Shown: positions 37,401 to 46,159, counted from the stretch's first letter. The stretch: DNA of 64,000 nucleotides from Flammeovirgaceae bacterium UBA7330 (GCA_002471275.1 DKPQ01000020.1:1-64000), one strand, 5' to 3'. The notes: a model not told the origin generated them from the letters alone. Translations and numbers: made by a program.

Positions 37401-39064
37401 ACGACTTGTGGAGTAACATTAAGGTCGCCAGGTAAAGCTAAGTCGTAATTCACTTCTGCTATGCAATGCTTACCATCCTTATCTCCATAAATTGCACTTA
37501 CTGTAAATTGATTAGATAGATTTTCAAAATTTGCAACTGATGTTACCTGGTCAACCTCCTCATTGTCTAAAAACCAGGTAAATGGTTCAGTATTTTGGCT
37601 CCCTTCAATTGTTAATCTTCCATTTCCCCCAGTTTCATTTAAGCAGCTTGCGGGAATATTAACAGTTTCTATTAGACTGAAAAAATCAGTTTCTTTTTCA
37701 ATTTCAAAACTTATATCATCTGAGTTATCAGAACAGCCATCATTAAGATGAATTATATAATTATCAGCTTTTAAATCTTCAATATAAAGCTTACTACCTT
37801 CTATTTCATCAATTGAAAAGGAACCACCTAATGGCCCAGAATTGATACCTTCGCCTAAGTATGTAATATCAGTAGCATTGTCCCTCCATGAAATATCTGG
37901 TATTAACACACTACCATCTTCCCAGTTGCATTTTTCATCTGAAAGAACCTGTACATCACCAAAAGTTAGTCTTTTCTCCTGCTCTGGAATCTCCTCAATA
38001 AAATATTGTTTATCACAGAGTATTTCATCATTGTTTGATGATTCAATCCGCATAGCGTATAATCCAGCAGGGAGAGTCAGTGCATTTTGTCCAGCATCCA
38101 GAAATTTACCTGGATCAATCTCAACAAAAACACTTCCTGATTGATCAAAATGAGCCGTTGAGTTACCTGTATGATTTCTGTCCCATTCACTTAAATCATA
38201 CTCCCCTCCACACCAAACATTGGGATCATCACAGTTAATCTCCTTTACCCAATCTTCCTCTACATTAGAACCGCCTTCACCCTTTAACAACTGAACTACT
38301 GTAAAGACAAAATCAATATTTGGATAAACGTTCTGGTAATAGACTCCAATTTTACCATTGGAACCGCCAGGACAGGTCGGGGGTGTTGTAGTGATAGTGT
38401 TAACTTCTGGCGCTGGTGCATAAAATGTAATACTTGGCCACGAATAAGATTCACTTGAACATGTTTCTACAACTGCGTCAAAATAATAGGTTCCAAATAT
38501 TTCTTCAGCATTGGCAAATCCAAACAAACTCACCAAAGAGGCCTCGGTGAATTCAAATGAGAAATCATATTGAGGCGGAGATGAAGAGATTTCGGGGATA
38601 AATGTTTTCCGAATTCCATTGTGATTGACACTGAATGAATAAGTAGATCCATTCAATCCATCATTTTTAATACTCAAATCCACCCTTTCATCAATACACA
38701 CAAATAATGGAATTTCTGATGGTTCATAAAATTTCTGGGGCAGTAATTTTACTGACCAGAAAGCTGAGAATTGACCAACACTGGACGATCCGCTTTCGCA
38801 ATAATTATCTTGAGAATTAATCCTCATTGAAATTTCAGAGCCATCGGAAAACCTGATAAAATCAGGTCTAGTAGATGAAGGACTACTTAATAACTGAGAA
38901 CCATAAATATCAATTATTTCATAGCTATTTGTCCCACTCACATTTGCACTCCACTCCCACATATCTTGTCCTATCACCGAACCATTCAACCCCATCATCC
39001 CCACCAAAACCAACACCCACCTCAATGACCTCCACAATCCAATATGTCTCCCCAGCCACCTCAT
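31457..39064 (-). CDS. Giant SprB-repeat adhesin-like protein with type A T9SS sorting domain
   Basis: This is the largest gene here (2535 aa). A signal peptide ends SVIGQ near residue 33. From about residue 220 to 2300 there are roughly twenty SprB-type repeats, each with the pattern C-x-G-x-x-(D/N)-G-x-(I/L), a G-G-x-x-P-Y-x-Y turn and closing G-x-Y-x-(V/I)-x-(V/I)-x-D-x-x-x-C. Typical examples are CIGGEDGSITIETAGGVPTY and CHGGNNGKLSVIGAGGSGSY. The end (YPNPSQGNLDVIVNADTKDQ onward) is a type A sorting domain, whereas Flavobacterium SprB has type B. Such proteins are mobile cell-surface adhesins in gliding bacteria. It overlaps both neighbours by 4 bases (ATGA at each junction), so it is part of a tightly coupled operon. 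Confidence 0.88.
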   Translation of the reverse strand: MRWLGRHIGLWRSLRWVLVLVGMMGLNGSVIGQDMWEWSANVSGTNSYEIIDIYGSQLLSSPSSTRPDFIRFSDGSEISMRINSQDNYCESGSSSVGQFSAFWSVKLLPQKFYEPSEIPLFVCIDERVDLSIKNDGLNGSTYSFSVNHNGIRKTFIPEISSSPPQYDFSFEFTEASLVSLFGFANAEEIFGTYYFDAVVETCSSESYSWPSITFYAPAPEVNTITTTPPTCPGGSNGKIGVYYQNVYPNIDFVFTVVQLLKGEGGSNVEEDWVKEINCDDPNVWCGGEYDLSEWDRNHTGNSTAHFDQSGSVFVEIDPGKFLDAGQNALTLPAGLYAMRIESSNNDEILCDKQYFIEEIPEQEKRLTFGDVQVLSDEKCNWEDGSVLIPDISWRDNATDITYLGEGINSGPLGGSFSIDEIEGSKLYIEDLKADNYIIHLNDGCSDNSDDISFEIEKETDFFSLIETVNIPASCLNETGGNGRLTIEGSQNTEPFTWFLDNEEVDQVTSVANFENLSNQFTVSAIYGDKDGKHCIAEVNYDLALPGDLNVTPQVVQPTCHGLGGALILSDISKSNGEINFKAMLRDVEDSNPTKERVIETIDSSVELFTDVLPGNYELTITDLCGNNASKRYSNQEDADYHYDLEFVDPPKLDLVIAEVNKLNCADDNGIVHLEIENSDEDVPVELRLKNNSFDYSWNIYTTEKRITIDTLLWGVYDIEIIETEGCGDSDSDSFEINVLGDATEPISYEASIDYFSDDLVIGCKGGTNNLEILVSGGLSSYVVTLLDSNDDAIVLSTEAATDDQFESCGDACFKFKSLVAGQYYIEISDDFCTKSFKSSPIDFNEPDKALIINPINDIHFDQDQVNLDQDGNLMIKCHGETVNFVPELETDYQGGTGELTTKLELERESVPFTNLGPGTYTFTVTDENDCSVSKQFELREPEEFLSAEVTPKTWPHGKHIKCVEDDNGKITVSISGGIPPYDFAINGVTEATDDPDGNWTFSELSAESPQTSYTIVVTDYLGCDFEQIVNLEPPTKPRLEYSIVSDVVGEYEIPCTGASATIRFTGSSGYSATRYRLQIDGEIVGFFDHDGTLEWELTSGNYRIRMLDSLNCDSDEFELDLTEPDEPLSFTTTAVHPNCIGGEDGSITIETAGGVPTYLYSLDGISWQEENLFPGIESGEYEVFVKDNNECTTSKTVIVPDNPNPLTISHTSTNPPSCHHGTDGSITVQTSNFRLKDGNKLSYFISGGHYGDEVIEVVAEVDPIQENHFITFENLWDTKDTDFVTHNYEIWVEDFYECVDLTNQFIGNLALIAPDPIRLNVEITAPSCYNGENGWFEITVQGGVSPYEFSLDNLSFVPSNTSDNSKFIFSDLSAGDYIVFVRDANFQSDQPSCLSTLDVHVPQGFDIEAIEDVQNLSCVGGNDGSIEVDIQTLYKNNPFEYEADRLDLEWFFGSNPLSEGSSLANLSKGVYTLKMSYNQDSLVCREQRDIPVMGPNTSLSIASIKTYPTSCGEENDGRAIVNFTGGWTDSTTYYNLDDDGWNPVLGSSIVINDLSIGRHNIKIGQSGFNCQDETTFVINKSGINIDTVFYQAPTCSAGSNGTIILKASNATEPRFLIADSSYYSTSGTYSGLSSGKTYNLVVIDEANPLCISDTISFSFPDCEDDTEDVVITGIPTIQPATCESAVDGKAQVITTGGLPPYNYMLDGEVVLSANLSDLSYGIHEVIVTDDLGKKDTSEFIMVAESSLTISSISTTKSTCVGDCDGSAIIFVEGGSGSNYIKWEDDFVGHERGELCPGVYSFQVMDKRNEACLLNGEVNVSAYEPLAIEVIQLTKPTCHGGNNGKLSVIGAGGSGSYSFEWENGSAKSVLENISAGTYAVTLTDNLLNCSVVEEIELPDIPAILVSDTILGIPSCKGSTDGSIELVLENAVSPLVEWDDGAIGLFRKNLSAGTYHFTVTASNSCQISGEIELPGRDPLAVEVSKTDNHCYGFCEGTIDLSIFGGLAPYYIEWGSGLKSLHLNQLCNGVYEYQVVDRLGCVVAGSVEIRSPDPLAIELIEKKDVSCRGFGDGTLGVAATGGTGTYSYQWNSGNETQSIEGLQPGNYTVSVSDENGCSTTTTYTITQPQSIFLKKETIVDPSCDGKNDGQIEVLAAGGNSSYQYIWDDLSTGPFINELYEGSYQLMVEDDKGCNYSKTFKLKAPPPLSLVNVQYQDPICFDESSGLISTEVIGGKGPYAYSWSSGQSSSTIENLPHGEYELTVTDENGCVIASSFELSNPEPISIKGIEELVMLCEGGSVFMSPDGAWDKYVWLGPSGFSSGSSRIEVSLPGEYTLSVQNEDGCAVSQSFSIEWSESILDADFIRISEAVVNEPLIFVDLSLPVPDEVEWVVPESENIIVTSMDDQFIEVVFTEPGAYELGLVAYYQSCIAELFKTIEIEAGSGESTSARVADIDAIYTSVYPNPSQGNLDVIVNADTKDQLTVKLLDMTRDELVHEDLSGKLDYLLHWDLTEIPSGVYFLVVQAGKNVQQKRILMVR

Positions 39065-41112
39065 AACTCAACCAGGATTTTTCTAGAAAAACCGGACTTT
39101 CTTCCGTCTTGGAAAGTTGCCAGAAGCTGATACTCAATGAACTCATCAGAAGGATCAAACTGGTCCTTTAGCTCATAAGTGGAGCCTTCTAATACCTTAT
39201 AAAGGGATAAGTTTTCGCCATTTTTGCTCTTGTATATTTGAAAAGTGGAAACGTCTTTCTTTGAGGCTTCCCAACTAAGATTCACTGCCTTGTTTTCGGC
39301 ATCAATGTATGAGAATACACCTGTAAAAATTTGTTGAGGAATATCTAAAGCTTTGGCTGTTATTGGTTCTGCAGGCCTGGACTCCAACCGATTGTCATCT
39401 ACTGCTATAAAAGTGTACCCATAGGTAAGACGTCCATCAACTTTTGCATCAAGGAATTCATTAATCGAGTCAGCAGGATCAAAGCGTTCCATAAATGTCC
39501 AGTCCTCCTCAGCTTCACTTCTTCTGTACAGATAATAGCTGATCACATCCTTACTTGGGCTGCCTTTCCAGGATAGATGAATACCCAAAGAGTCAGCCTT
39601 TATATTTGTAAAAACCGGAGGTAATGGAGGAATTCGATCGGGCTTTTTAAGTTCAAGAGTTTCTGATGGCTCTGATGGATTAAACCTGAAGTCCAAAGCC
39701 CTTAGCTGGTAATAAATCTTTTCAGTTAATGTTTCCAGATTGATTGTATCTGTAAAATGAGGCTGAGTGATAATCGGTCCTGGCACCTGGATAAATTCCG
39801 CATCCGAATGATTGGATACGTATAACTTATATCCGTATAGGTCATTCTCCATATTTTGATCCCATGTTAAATGAACAAGTCCCGTTGTATCAATCACTCC
39901 GGTAAAATTGACAGGTGGAGCAGGTGGAATGCTGTCATCCAACTGATAAAAGAAAGGGAAAGAATTAACTTTTCTTCCATAATTATCTATTGCTCGAATG
40001 ATATAGTAATTTGATGATTGAGGGAGAGTGTCTGTTGATATTCTTTGAGTTCCAGCAATATCTTGGAGAATGACCTCATTTATTTTATTTGATTGATTCT
40101 GTCGCAGTAAATCAAATGATCTAACCAAATATCCCAAACTCTCAGGAACAGTCCATTCAATCCTCACCCCGTCCGATGTCTCAAAAACCCTGTCAATTGA
40201 TGGGATTCCCTGAAAATCCGGTTTCCCTACTCCGGATACTGCAACAGAAGGAGGACCCTTCTCACCAAAATGATCTATTCCAACTACCCGGTACTCGTAT
40301 TTCAGTCCATTTCCGGCAAGACTGTCATAAACAAAAATGCGCGGGGTCTCAGTACTTGTTGCCTGCACAATGGGGACATTGGAAATGGATTGAAAAGGCC
40401 CACCACTTTCCGATTTTTCGACCCAGTAGCCACCATAATACCCATTCCAGATGCTTCCCCAGCTAAGCTCTACCATTTGATCCCCAAACTCAACATTAAC
40501 ATCATTGACAACTGGCAATTCAATTTCATCCTCAAGCCCTATCAGTAATGTGGCTGTATCAGTTCGAAGCAGGTCAGAAGGAATATTAGGATACAGCCTA
40601 TACAAATATTGAAAATCATTGTATACCTCCTCATCACGATAAAACAAGCCGCTTAATTGAGCAGCCTCCCCGGACATATCTGAGGCAAACAAGGCAAATG
40701 AAAACCTGTTTTCAATCTCTCTTGCCTGATTGATGGCTTTTACCATTTCTGAGCTAAAGGTTTCCGTCACACTAAATCCCTCACCATAAATAGACTGTGC
40801 GGCGACAGCCACATAGTCATCATTTTCGGCAGCACTTTCCCATGATGCCAGTGGTGCTGGTTTGAAAACACCCAATACTTCAAGCTCTTGATTTCGAAGA
40901 ATTTTTCCGTTCTCCATCAATGTGACCCGCTCCAATGTATACCCATAGGTATTGGCATATTGCCAGACGACAGGTGCTGTTGGTGCCCATCTCAATAAAA
41001 TTTCAGATCCATTCGACTTACCCTTTAGCTGAACTCCAAGATCAGTCTCCTGAGCCTTCAAACCAATGGTGATTAGCAATAGAAAAATTGATATATGATA
41101 TCTTCTTGCCAT
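39061..41112 (-). CDS. Secreted fibronectin type III repeat protein
   Basis: A 683-residue protein with a signal peptide (about residues 1-20, ending GLKAQ). Residues about 200-680 comprise at least four FN3 domains, recognisable by repeated VHLTWDQNMENDLYGYKLYV, IHLSWKGSPSKDVISYYLYR and VNLSWEASKKDVSTFQIYKS. Residues 25-200 are of unknown fold. I see no T9SS sorting domain, so it is probably exported by Sec to the periplasm or outer membrane. Its start shares a base with the stop of the 1531 aa gene (TGATG), and its stop overlaps the SprB-repeat gene (ATGA). I infer a structural or scaffold role in the same surface assembly. Confidence 0.8.
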   Translation of the reverse strand: MARRYHISIFLLLITIGLKAQETDLGVQLKGKSNGSEILLRWAPTAPVVWQYANTYGYTLERVTLMENGKILRNQELEVLGVFKPAPLASWESAAENDDYVAVAAQSIYGEGFSVTETFSSEMVKAINQAREIENRFSFALFASDMSGEAAQLSGLFYRDEEVYNDFQYLYRLYPNIPSDLLRTDTATLLIGLEDEIELPVVNDVNVEFGDQMVELSWGSIWNGYYGGYWVEKSESGGPFQSISNVPIVQATSTETPRIFVYDSLAGNGLKYEYRVVGIDHFGEKGPPSVAVSGVGKPDFQGIPSIDRVFETSDGVRIEWTVPESLGYLVRSFDLLRQNQSNKINEVILQDIAGTQRISTDTLPQSSNYYIIRAIDNYGRKVNSFPFFYQLDDSIPPAPPVNFTGVIDTTGLVHLTWDQNMENDLYGYKLYVSNHSDAEFIQVPGPIITQPHFTDTINLETLTEKIYYQLRALDFRFNPSEPSETLELKKPDRIPPLPPVFTNIKADSLGIHLSWKGSPSKDVISYYLYRRSEAEEDWTFMERFDPADSINEFLDAKVDGRLTYGYTFIAVDDNRLESRPAEPITAKALDIPQQIFTGVFSYIDAENKAVNLSWEASKKDVSTFQIYKSKNGENLSLYKVLEGSTYELKDQFDPSDEFIEYQLLATFQDGRKSGFSRKILVEL

Positions 41113-44100
41113 CAGTTGATCGGGTTGAAAATGCTATGACGATAAGTGGACACGGGCCTTACTTGTCCGGGGATGTAGTAGTTTACATCCACCACATAAT
41201 GGCCTTTTTCTATGATTGGAAACCGGCTTTCTGTCAATCTGGTAAGAATAGCATTGTTTGAACCGGTTTTATAAAGATAATTTGCCGCCTGATTTCGGAG
41301 GTTGGTAAAATCTTTGGACATAAAATAGGCCAGCTGGTACTCCATAATTCCCTGACTATACTCAAATGACATTGGGTCACTACTTTCTCCGGAAAGCTGA
41401 AATTTACTGGGATATTGGATCAGTTGAACTGCCCGAACCGGAACCAAACCATAATATGAAACATCACGAACTGTGGGATCGATGGTAATACCTCCGGGCA
41501 GTGGATAGGTTTCGTAGATTAACGGATTGACCTTATTATAAAACCAGGTATTCCGAGTGAGGTCAGCTTGCATTCTGATCATTGGTGCTCCACCCTCTAT
41601 ACCATAGATTTCTCCTCGCGAAAAAGGTTCCGGACCGCTGAAGTTAGACCCGACAAGGTGAACACCCGTAGTTACCGGGAACCTCCACCCGGATGAAAGT
41701 TGGATACTACGCATTTTTTCCTCGAAGGTGCCATAGTCGCTTGTCCTGAAAGTTGATTCAAACAAAACCTGCTCTTCATATTGCTTGATTGATCCTGTTG
41801 CTCCCCTGGTGGTGATGCTGGCATCCACTTTTTCTACACGTTGCTCAGCCAGCACTACATTTCCTTCGATGTTAGTTTGTAGTTTGGGCACCTTCACAAG
41901 TCTTAAATGATAGATGGTGCCATTCTGCAGTTCAGGAAAAGTGAAGTTGACTTGCCTTTGACCCACATCGTAGGACATCGATGTTTCTCTTGATCCACCA
42001 CTTGAAGTAAATCTTACCAAAGGAACAAATTCATTATCTTCTTCAAACAGATACTCCTGCCCCTGGATCAGTTTGATATATCCACGAGGATATACCTGCT
42101 TATAAAGATTAAGCATGTTTTTAGTAGGGTAGCTGTAGGCTACATTATTGGGTGAGATATAGTTAGGGGCCTCTCCAGTGGTGAAAGTGATGGCTCTGCT
42201 TTCTGTCAGGTCTTCACCATTGGCTGTAGCCCGCTGCCACCTTCCACTCCTCTTCTCCATGAAAGATGTAACTACAGTCAATGTTAGCTTGGATTCCGGT
42301 GGCAAAATCTCGGTTGTCTTCAAGACCGCTACTGTGTGATCATTGTTCCATTGGATTGAAGCGGGGATACTACCATTTGGCCCTGTCAATTCAAACCGGT
42401 CCAGCGATATCTTAAAATCCACCTTCCGGTTACTCATATCCACCAGCTGGTATTCCTTCTCCAGCTCATAGTTGAACACCGCCTGGGGAGCCGTGAAGAC
42501 ATCCACCTCGCCGAGCCCATCCTGGGGGGTGAGCTGCGCGATCACATTCACACCTTCCAGGGCAGAGCCTTCCTGCTGGATCTCGCACTCCTCCCCAATG
42601 GTCACCTCGAAGGAGCAGTTGCCTTTTACCAGGCCACCCAGTACACTAAAATGACCGCCTACCGTGCCTTTGATCCACACAGGATTGGGTAGCTTGGCCT
42701 GCGCTACCACGGCCGCACCGATCTTGAGGATATCCACCCGCTTCACATTGCCAAACAGCTTGACCTGCACCCCGATGTTGCCATCGAAATAGGCATAGGC
42801 CTGGCCATTGGCATACCACCCGTTGATGCCCAGCGGGCCCCTGCCCTCACAGGTGACCCCTCCATAGTTGCGCATCATCACATCGAAGCCCACACCTGCC
42901 TGGAAGCGTCCGTAGAAGATCAGGAAGGTCTTGTTGCCGGTATCGATCCGCAGGCTTGCCCCGAAACCGATGCCCTGCCCATCTGCCAGGGCATTGAGGT
43001 CGCTCATGTAGTCGAGGTTGATACCCCCCAGGATCCCGGAAACGTTTTCGGGTGGGGGAGGAGAATCCGGCACGGTAGATCCCATCACGAAGTAGGCATC
43101 CGCCTGGGCCAGCCCCAACAGGTTGAGATTGAACCGGTTGGCATATTCAGGCCTTCCGATGTAGATGTACCACTCGTCAGGAGCAAAGTGAAGCACGGCG
43201 TCACCACCTCCTCTGATCACCCCCTGGGCTACATTGATGATGGCCTTCAGGTTGGCATGCAGCACCTGCTGATCAAAATCATAGTTGATCATGATGCCTG
43301 CATAGATCTGGGCGCCTTGTGTATCCGGGGGCCCAAAGACCTCATTGCTGATGGCCGGATCTCCATTCAGGATGTCGGTTTGGCTGGCTTTTAAGGCCAT
43401 ACGTTTTACACGCTCCCCGAGCCGTCCCCGGGAGGCTTCCTTCGGCATGGATAGCAGATAGGCATTCCCCATAAAGTTGATATTCTTTACGCCGCCAGAG
43501 CTGCGAAAGGTCATCTCGAAGATGGCTTCCGCATTGAAGAGTTTTTCATTTTGTCCCTTGAGACCGGCAATGGCTTTGATCCCCAACCCGATGGTCTCGT
43601 CAGGCACATACATCATCTCTTTATCCTCCGGGATGATCTTAGAACCCATCCGCTGATTGGTGCGCCGCATGTGGTAGCTGGCACCACCCCCAAACTCATT
43701 GATATAAACCCCGGGCAGGATGGGAACGCCTGTACCCAGGTTGGCCATCGCATCCACGCTCCAGTAGCGAAATCCTGCTTTGGTACCGAAAATGGCACTG
43801 GCACCCAGGCTGATGTTTGTAAACCGTGCCTTCACAGTGCCGTTTAACCCATTGCCATAGACCGGATCCTCCCGGCGAAAGGTGAGGTCGCCGGAAAACG
43901 CAAACGAACCCTGATCGATGGCTATCTTGAAGCGTGTGATCTCCAGGTTATGGTACTCATACCTCAATTCATCACCCGTCTCTATGGCTTCAGAGATAAA
44001 TCTCACTCCACCACCAGCTCCGAAACCGCCACCTTCCTTGCCGGTAAGCGACAGTGTCACATCAATATCCAGAAAGAGTTCATTGCCGGACTGGCCTCCA

Positions 44101-45707
44101 CCAATATGATTCACCTGGATGGGATATCCTCCCATGATGCTGGATTTGGTCCCTACAGAAAATGACCCAAGTCTCACGTACGGCTTCACAGAGCTTACCT
44201 GCAGGTCCTGAAAGGCCACCCCAGCTAGTTTGATGTTCTTCTCATCGTTTTGGTCACGTTCACCATCTTTCAATCCGGCATTGATCGTCATCTCTCCGTT
44301 TAGATGGGCCCGGGCAACAAACTGATCATCTTTGAGCTTGATCAGGATATACGAGGAAGGGTCTAAGATAACTTCGGAAGTCTTCCAAAGATCGAAATTG
44401 ACCTGATCCGGGTTGGTCACATTAAAGAGGTACTCATTTCCAGGGAGGAGCATAGCCGTATACTGGAAAATCCGCTCCTCAGGATTGGCCTGGTCTTCAA
44501 CCTCATTGATGGGGATGTTGATCCTTCCACGCAGACCGGACTCCTGGATTTCATTAGCCACCATGGCCACATGGATCTCGTCGAGTGAAAAGTCCCAGTT
44601 GGCAATCTTGCCTTTGTCTAGTGGAATGAGATTTTCTCCGGTGATCATCCCTGAAAAACCCTGATCGTCTATCAGGAGATGATAGCCATTGATGGATGGT
44701 CGTTCCTTGATCCCATCCGTTTTCGACTCAAACTGGGTGGGAAGGTAAACCGATACCTGGTTGATATACACCCCTCGCCATAAGTTGGGATTCCCCGATG
44801 CGAGGAAAGGAGAGTACTGAGAATAATTCTGGGGGAATTTGATAGTTGGCGCATTTCTCTTGTCACTCAGATCGAGCATTGCCTGGTTTACTTCGAAGGA
44901 GAACCCTTTCAGCCCCACTACCTGGAAACGCGGCATATCGACCCCCACGATCAGGTCATTCCAGTCGGAGACTACTGTCCTGAAATTGATGCTTACGCTC
45001 TCGTTGGGAATTACCTGGCCCTGATCATCCTCCGGTAATAATTTTTCTCGTGAAAAGACTACACTGGCATCCAGCGACATTTGCCGGAATCCATAGCAAT
45101 CAAATTCTACAAAAGTGCCTTGCTGGTCCCCATTGATGATGAGTTTTTGTGACTCACTAAGGTTCAGGGGGTAGTTACCCACCAGCTCAAGAACACCGAC
45201 ATCCGCAATGCCACCGGTCTTGGAGAATTTTATGCCCGCACCTCTGAAATGGATCTTTCCCAGTCCGGGGGCCTCAAAACTCATGGAAGCAAACAGATGG
45301 GAGCCTGTAGGATTCAGGATCAGGCTATCGATAAGGATGGTGTAAGTAAGTACCCCGACAGTTGTTTGTATCCCGACCGGAAGGTCAATGATCGCATTTT
45401 CATCCAGAAACTGGACGAAGCGGTTTTCTGCAATGACTTTGTTTAAGGTAGCATCGATCTGCTGGCGGGTCTTCAGATCGTCTTCGGAGGGGGGAGTGAG
45501 GTTATGGATGTAAAACTGTGGGATTGCCTCCTTCTGGTTGTCTTTTTTAAACAATTGTGCCAGTTGTTCATCATGTTTCAATGACAAAGTATGGCTGGCG
45601 AGAGATTCATTTTTCCAGGTATTTACTATACCATTATCAGCTAATAATGTATATTCACATAGAAATACCAATGCCAGCACTGGCAAGATATGTCGTAAAA
45701 GGTCCAA
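41112..45707 (-). CDS. Very large exported protein of unknown family (1531 aa)
   Basis: I recognise no complete family. The N-terminus is a signal peptide (about residues 1-23). The central part (about 480-1010) is rich in glycine and alternating strands (GGGFGAGGGVRFISEA, GGINLDYMSDLNALADG, GASLRIDTGNKTFLIFYGRF), a long beta-structure that could be a barrel or a beta-solenoid. Around 1070-1200 an SbsA/Ig-like region (ASIQWNNDHTVAVLKTTEIL, TLTVVTSFME) is plausible. It has no sorting domain. The only start fitting the signal peptide is TTG at 45707. It is the first gene of the operon with the FN3, SprB-repeat and type B proteins, so it may be the outer-membrane base or assembly factor of that structure. 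This is inference. Confidence 0.6.
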   Translation of the reverse strand: MDLLRHILPVLALVFLCEYTLLADNGIVNTWKNESLASHTLSLKHDEQLAQLFKKDNQKEAIPQFYIHNLTPPSEDDLKTRQQIDATLNKVIAENRFVQFLDENAIIDLPVGIQTTVGVLTYTILIDSLILNPTGSHLFASMSFEAPGLGKIHFRGAGIKFSKTGGIADVGVLELVGNYPLNLSESQKLIINGDQQGTFVEFDCYGFRQMSLDASVVFSREKLLPEDDQGQVIPNESVSINFRTVVSDWNDLIVGVDMPRFQVVGLKGFSFEVNQAMLDLSDKRNAPTIKFPQNYSQYSPFLASGNPNLWRGVYINQVSVYLPTQFESKTDGIKERPSINGYHLLIDDQGFSGMITGENLIPLDKGKIANWDFSLDEIHVAMVANEIQESGLRGRINIPINEVEDQANPEERIFQYTAMLLPGNEYLFNVTNPDQVNFDLWKTSEVILDPSSYILIKLKDDQFVARAHLNGEMTINAGLKDGERDQNDEKNIKLAGVAFQDLQVSSVKPYVRLGSFSVGTKSSIMGGYPIQVNHIGGGQSGNELFLDIDVTLSLTGKEGGGFGAGGGVRFISEAIETGDELRYEYHNLEITRFKIAIDQGSFAFSGDLTFRREDPVYGNGLNGTVKARFTNISLGASAIFGTKAGFRYWSVDAMANLGTGVPILPGVYINEFGGGASYHMRRTNQRMGSKIIPEDKEMMYVPDETIGLGIKAIAGLKGQNEKLFNAEAIFEMTFRSSGGVKNINFMGNAYLLSMPKEASRGRLGERVKRMALKASQTDILNGDPAISNEVFGPPDTQGAQIYAGIMINYDFDQQVLHANLKAIINVAQGVIRGGGDAVLHFAPDEWYIYIGRPEYANRFNLNLLGLAQADAYFVMGSTVPDSPPPPENVSGILGGINLDYMSDLNALADGQGIGFGASLRIDTGNKTFLIFYGRFQAGVGFDVMMRNYGGVTCEGRGPLGINGWYANGQAYAYFDGNIGVQVKLFGNVKRVDILKIGAAVVAQAKLPNPVWIKGTVGGHFSVLGGLVKGNCSFEVTIGEECEIQQEGSALEGVNVIAQLTPQDGLGEVDVFTAPQAVFNYELEKEYQLVDMSNRKVDFKISLDRFELTGPNGSIPASIQWNNDHTVAVLKTTEILPPESKLTLTVVTSFMEKRSGRWQRATANGEDLTESRAITFTTGEAPNYISPNNVAYSYPTKNMLNLYKQVYPRGYIKLIQGQEYLFEEDNEFVPLVRFTSSGGSRETSMSYDVGQRQVNFTFPELQNGTIYHLRLVKVPKLQTNIEGNVVLAEQRVEKVDASITTRGATGSIKQYEEQVLFESTFRTSDYGTFEEKMRSIQLSSGWRFPVTTGVHLVGSNFSGPEPFSRGEIYGIEGGAPMIRMQADLTRNTWFYNKVNPLIYETYPLPGGITIDPTVRDVSYYGLVPVRAVQLIQYPSKFQLSGESSDPMSFEYSQGIMEYQLAYFMSKDFTNLRNQAANYLYKTGSNNAILTRLTESRFPIIEKGHYVVDVNYYIPGQVRPVSTYRHSIFNPIN

Positions 45708-45858
45708 ATAAGCGGTTCTTAATCGTTATCTAATATAATAATTATTTATTTACAACGGTATTTTTTGAATAAAAAATTCACGCTTCTTTCCAAAAAAACT
45801 GAAATGATTATTGATTAACTTTCGTTAGCAGCAAAGAGAACAGAAGCTGTTATTTATC

Positions 45859-46152
45859 GTGAACAACAAGGAGACATACAACATCAAAAGGCTTAAACAA
45901 TTGATAAAACGTCACGATTCATCTATGGAGATTTTTAAACAATTGCAAACAGTATTATTAGCCGAAATGGGTAGAAGGAAAGAAATAATTAAACGAATGG
46001 ATCAGCTTGAGGAAAGACTTGAAAAGTTAGAGAACAAAGTGTTTAATCAATCAAAAAGTGATTTAGTATCAAAAATTGAAAGATCTCTTGAGACCATTGG
46101 AGTAGACACAAAAGGTTTAAAATATCGAAGAGAAGACTTGTATCGGAGATAG
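45859..46152 (+). CDS. Small coiled-coil protein
   Basis: A 97-residue, very charged protein with a central heptad pattern (RMDQLEERLEKLENKVFN). I know of no function. The start is GTG at 45859, following an A/G-rich leader; an internal ATG at 45925 is an alternative. It is divergent from the 1531 aa gene across about 150 bases, which must hold the operon promoter. It is convergent with the GDP-fucose synthase gene. Confidence 0.5.
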   Translation: MNNKETYNIKRLKQLIKRHDSSMEIFKQLQTVLLAEMGRRKEIIKRMDQLEERLEKLENKVFNQSKSDLVSKIERSLETIGVDTKGLKYRREDLYRR

Positions 46153-46159
46153 CGCCAAA

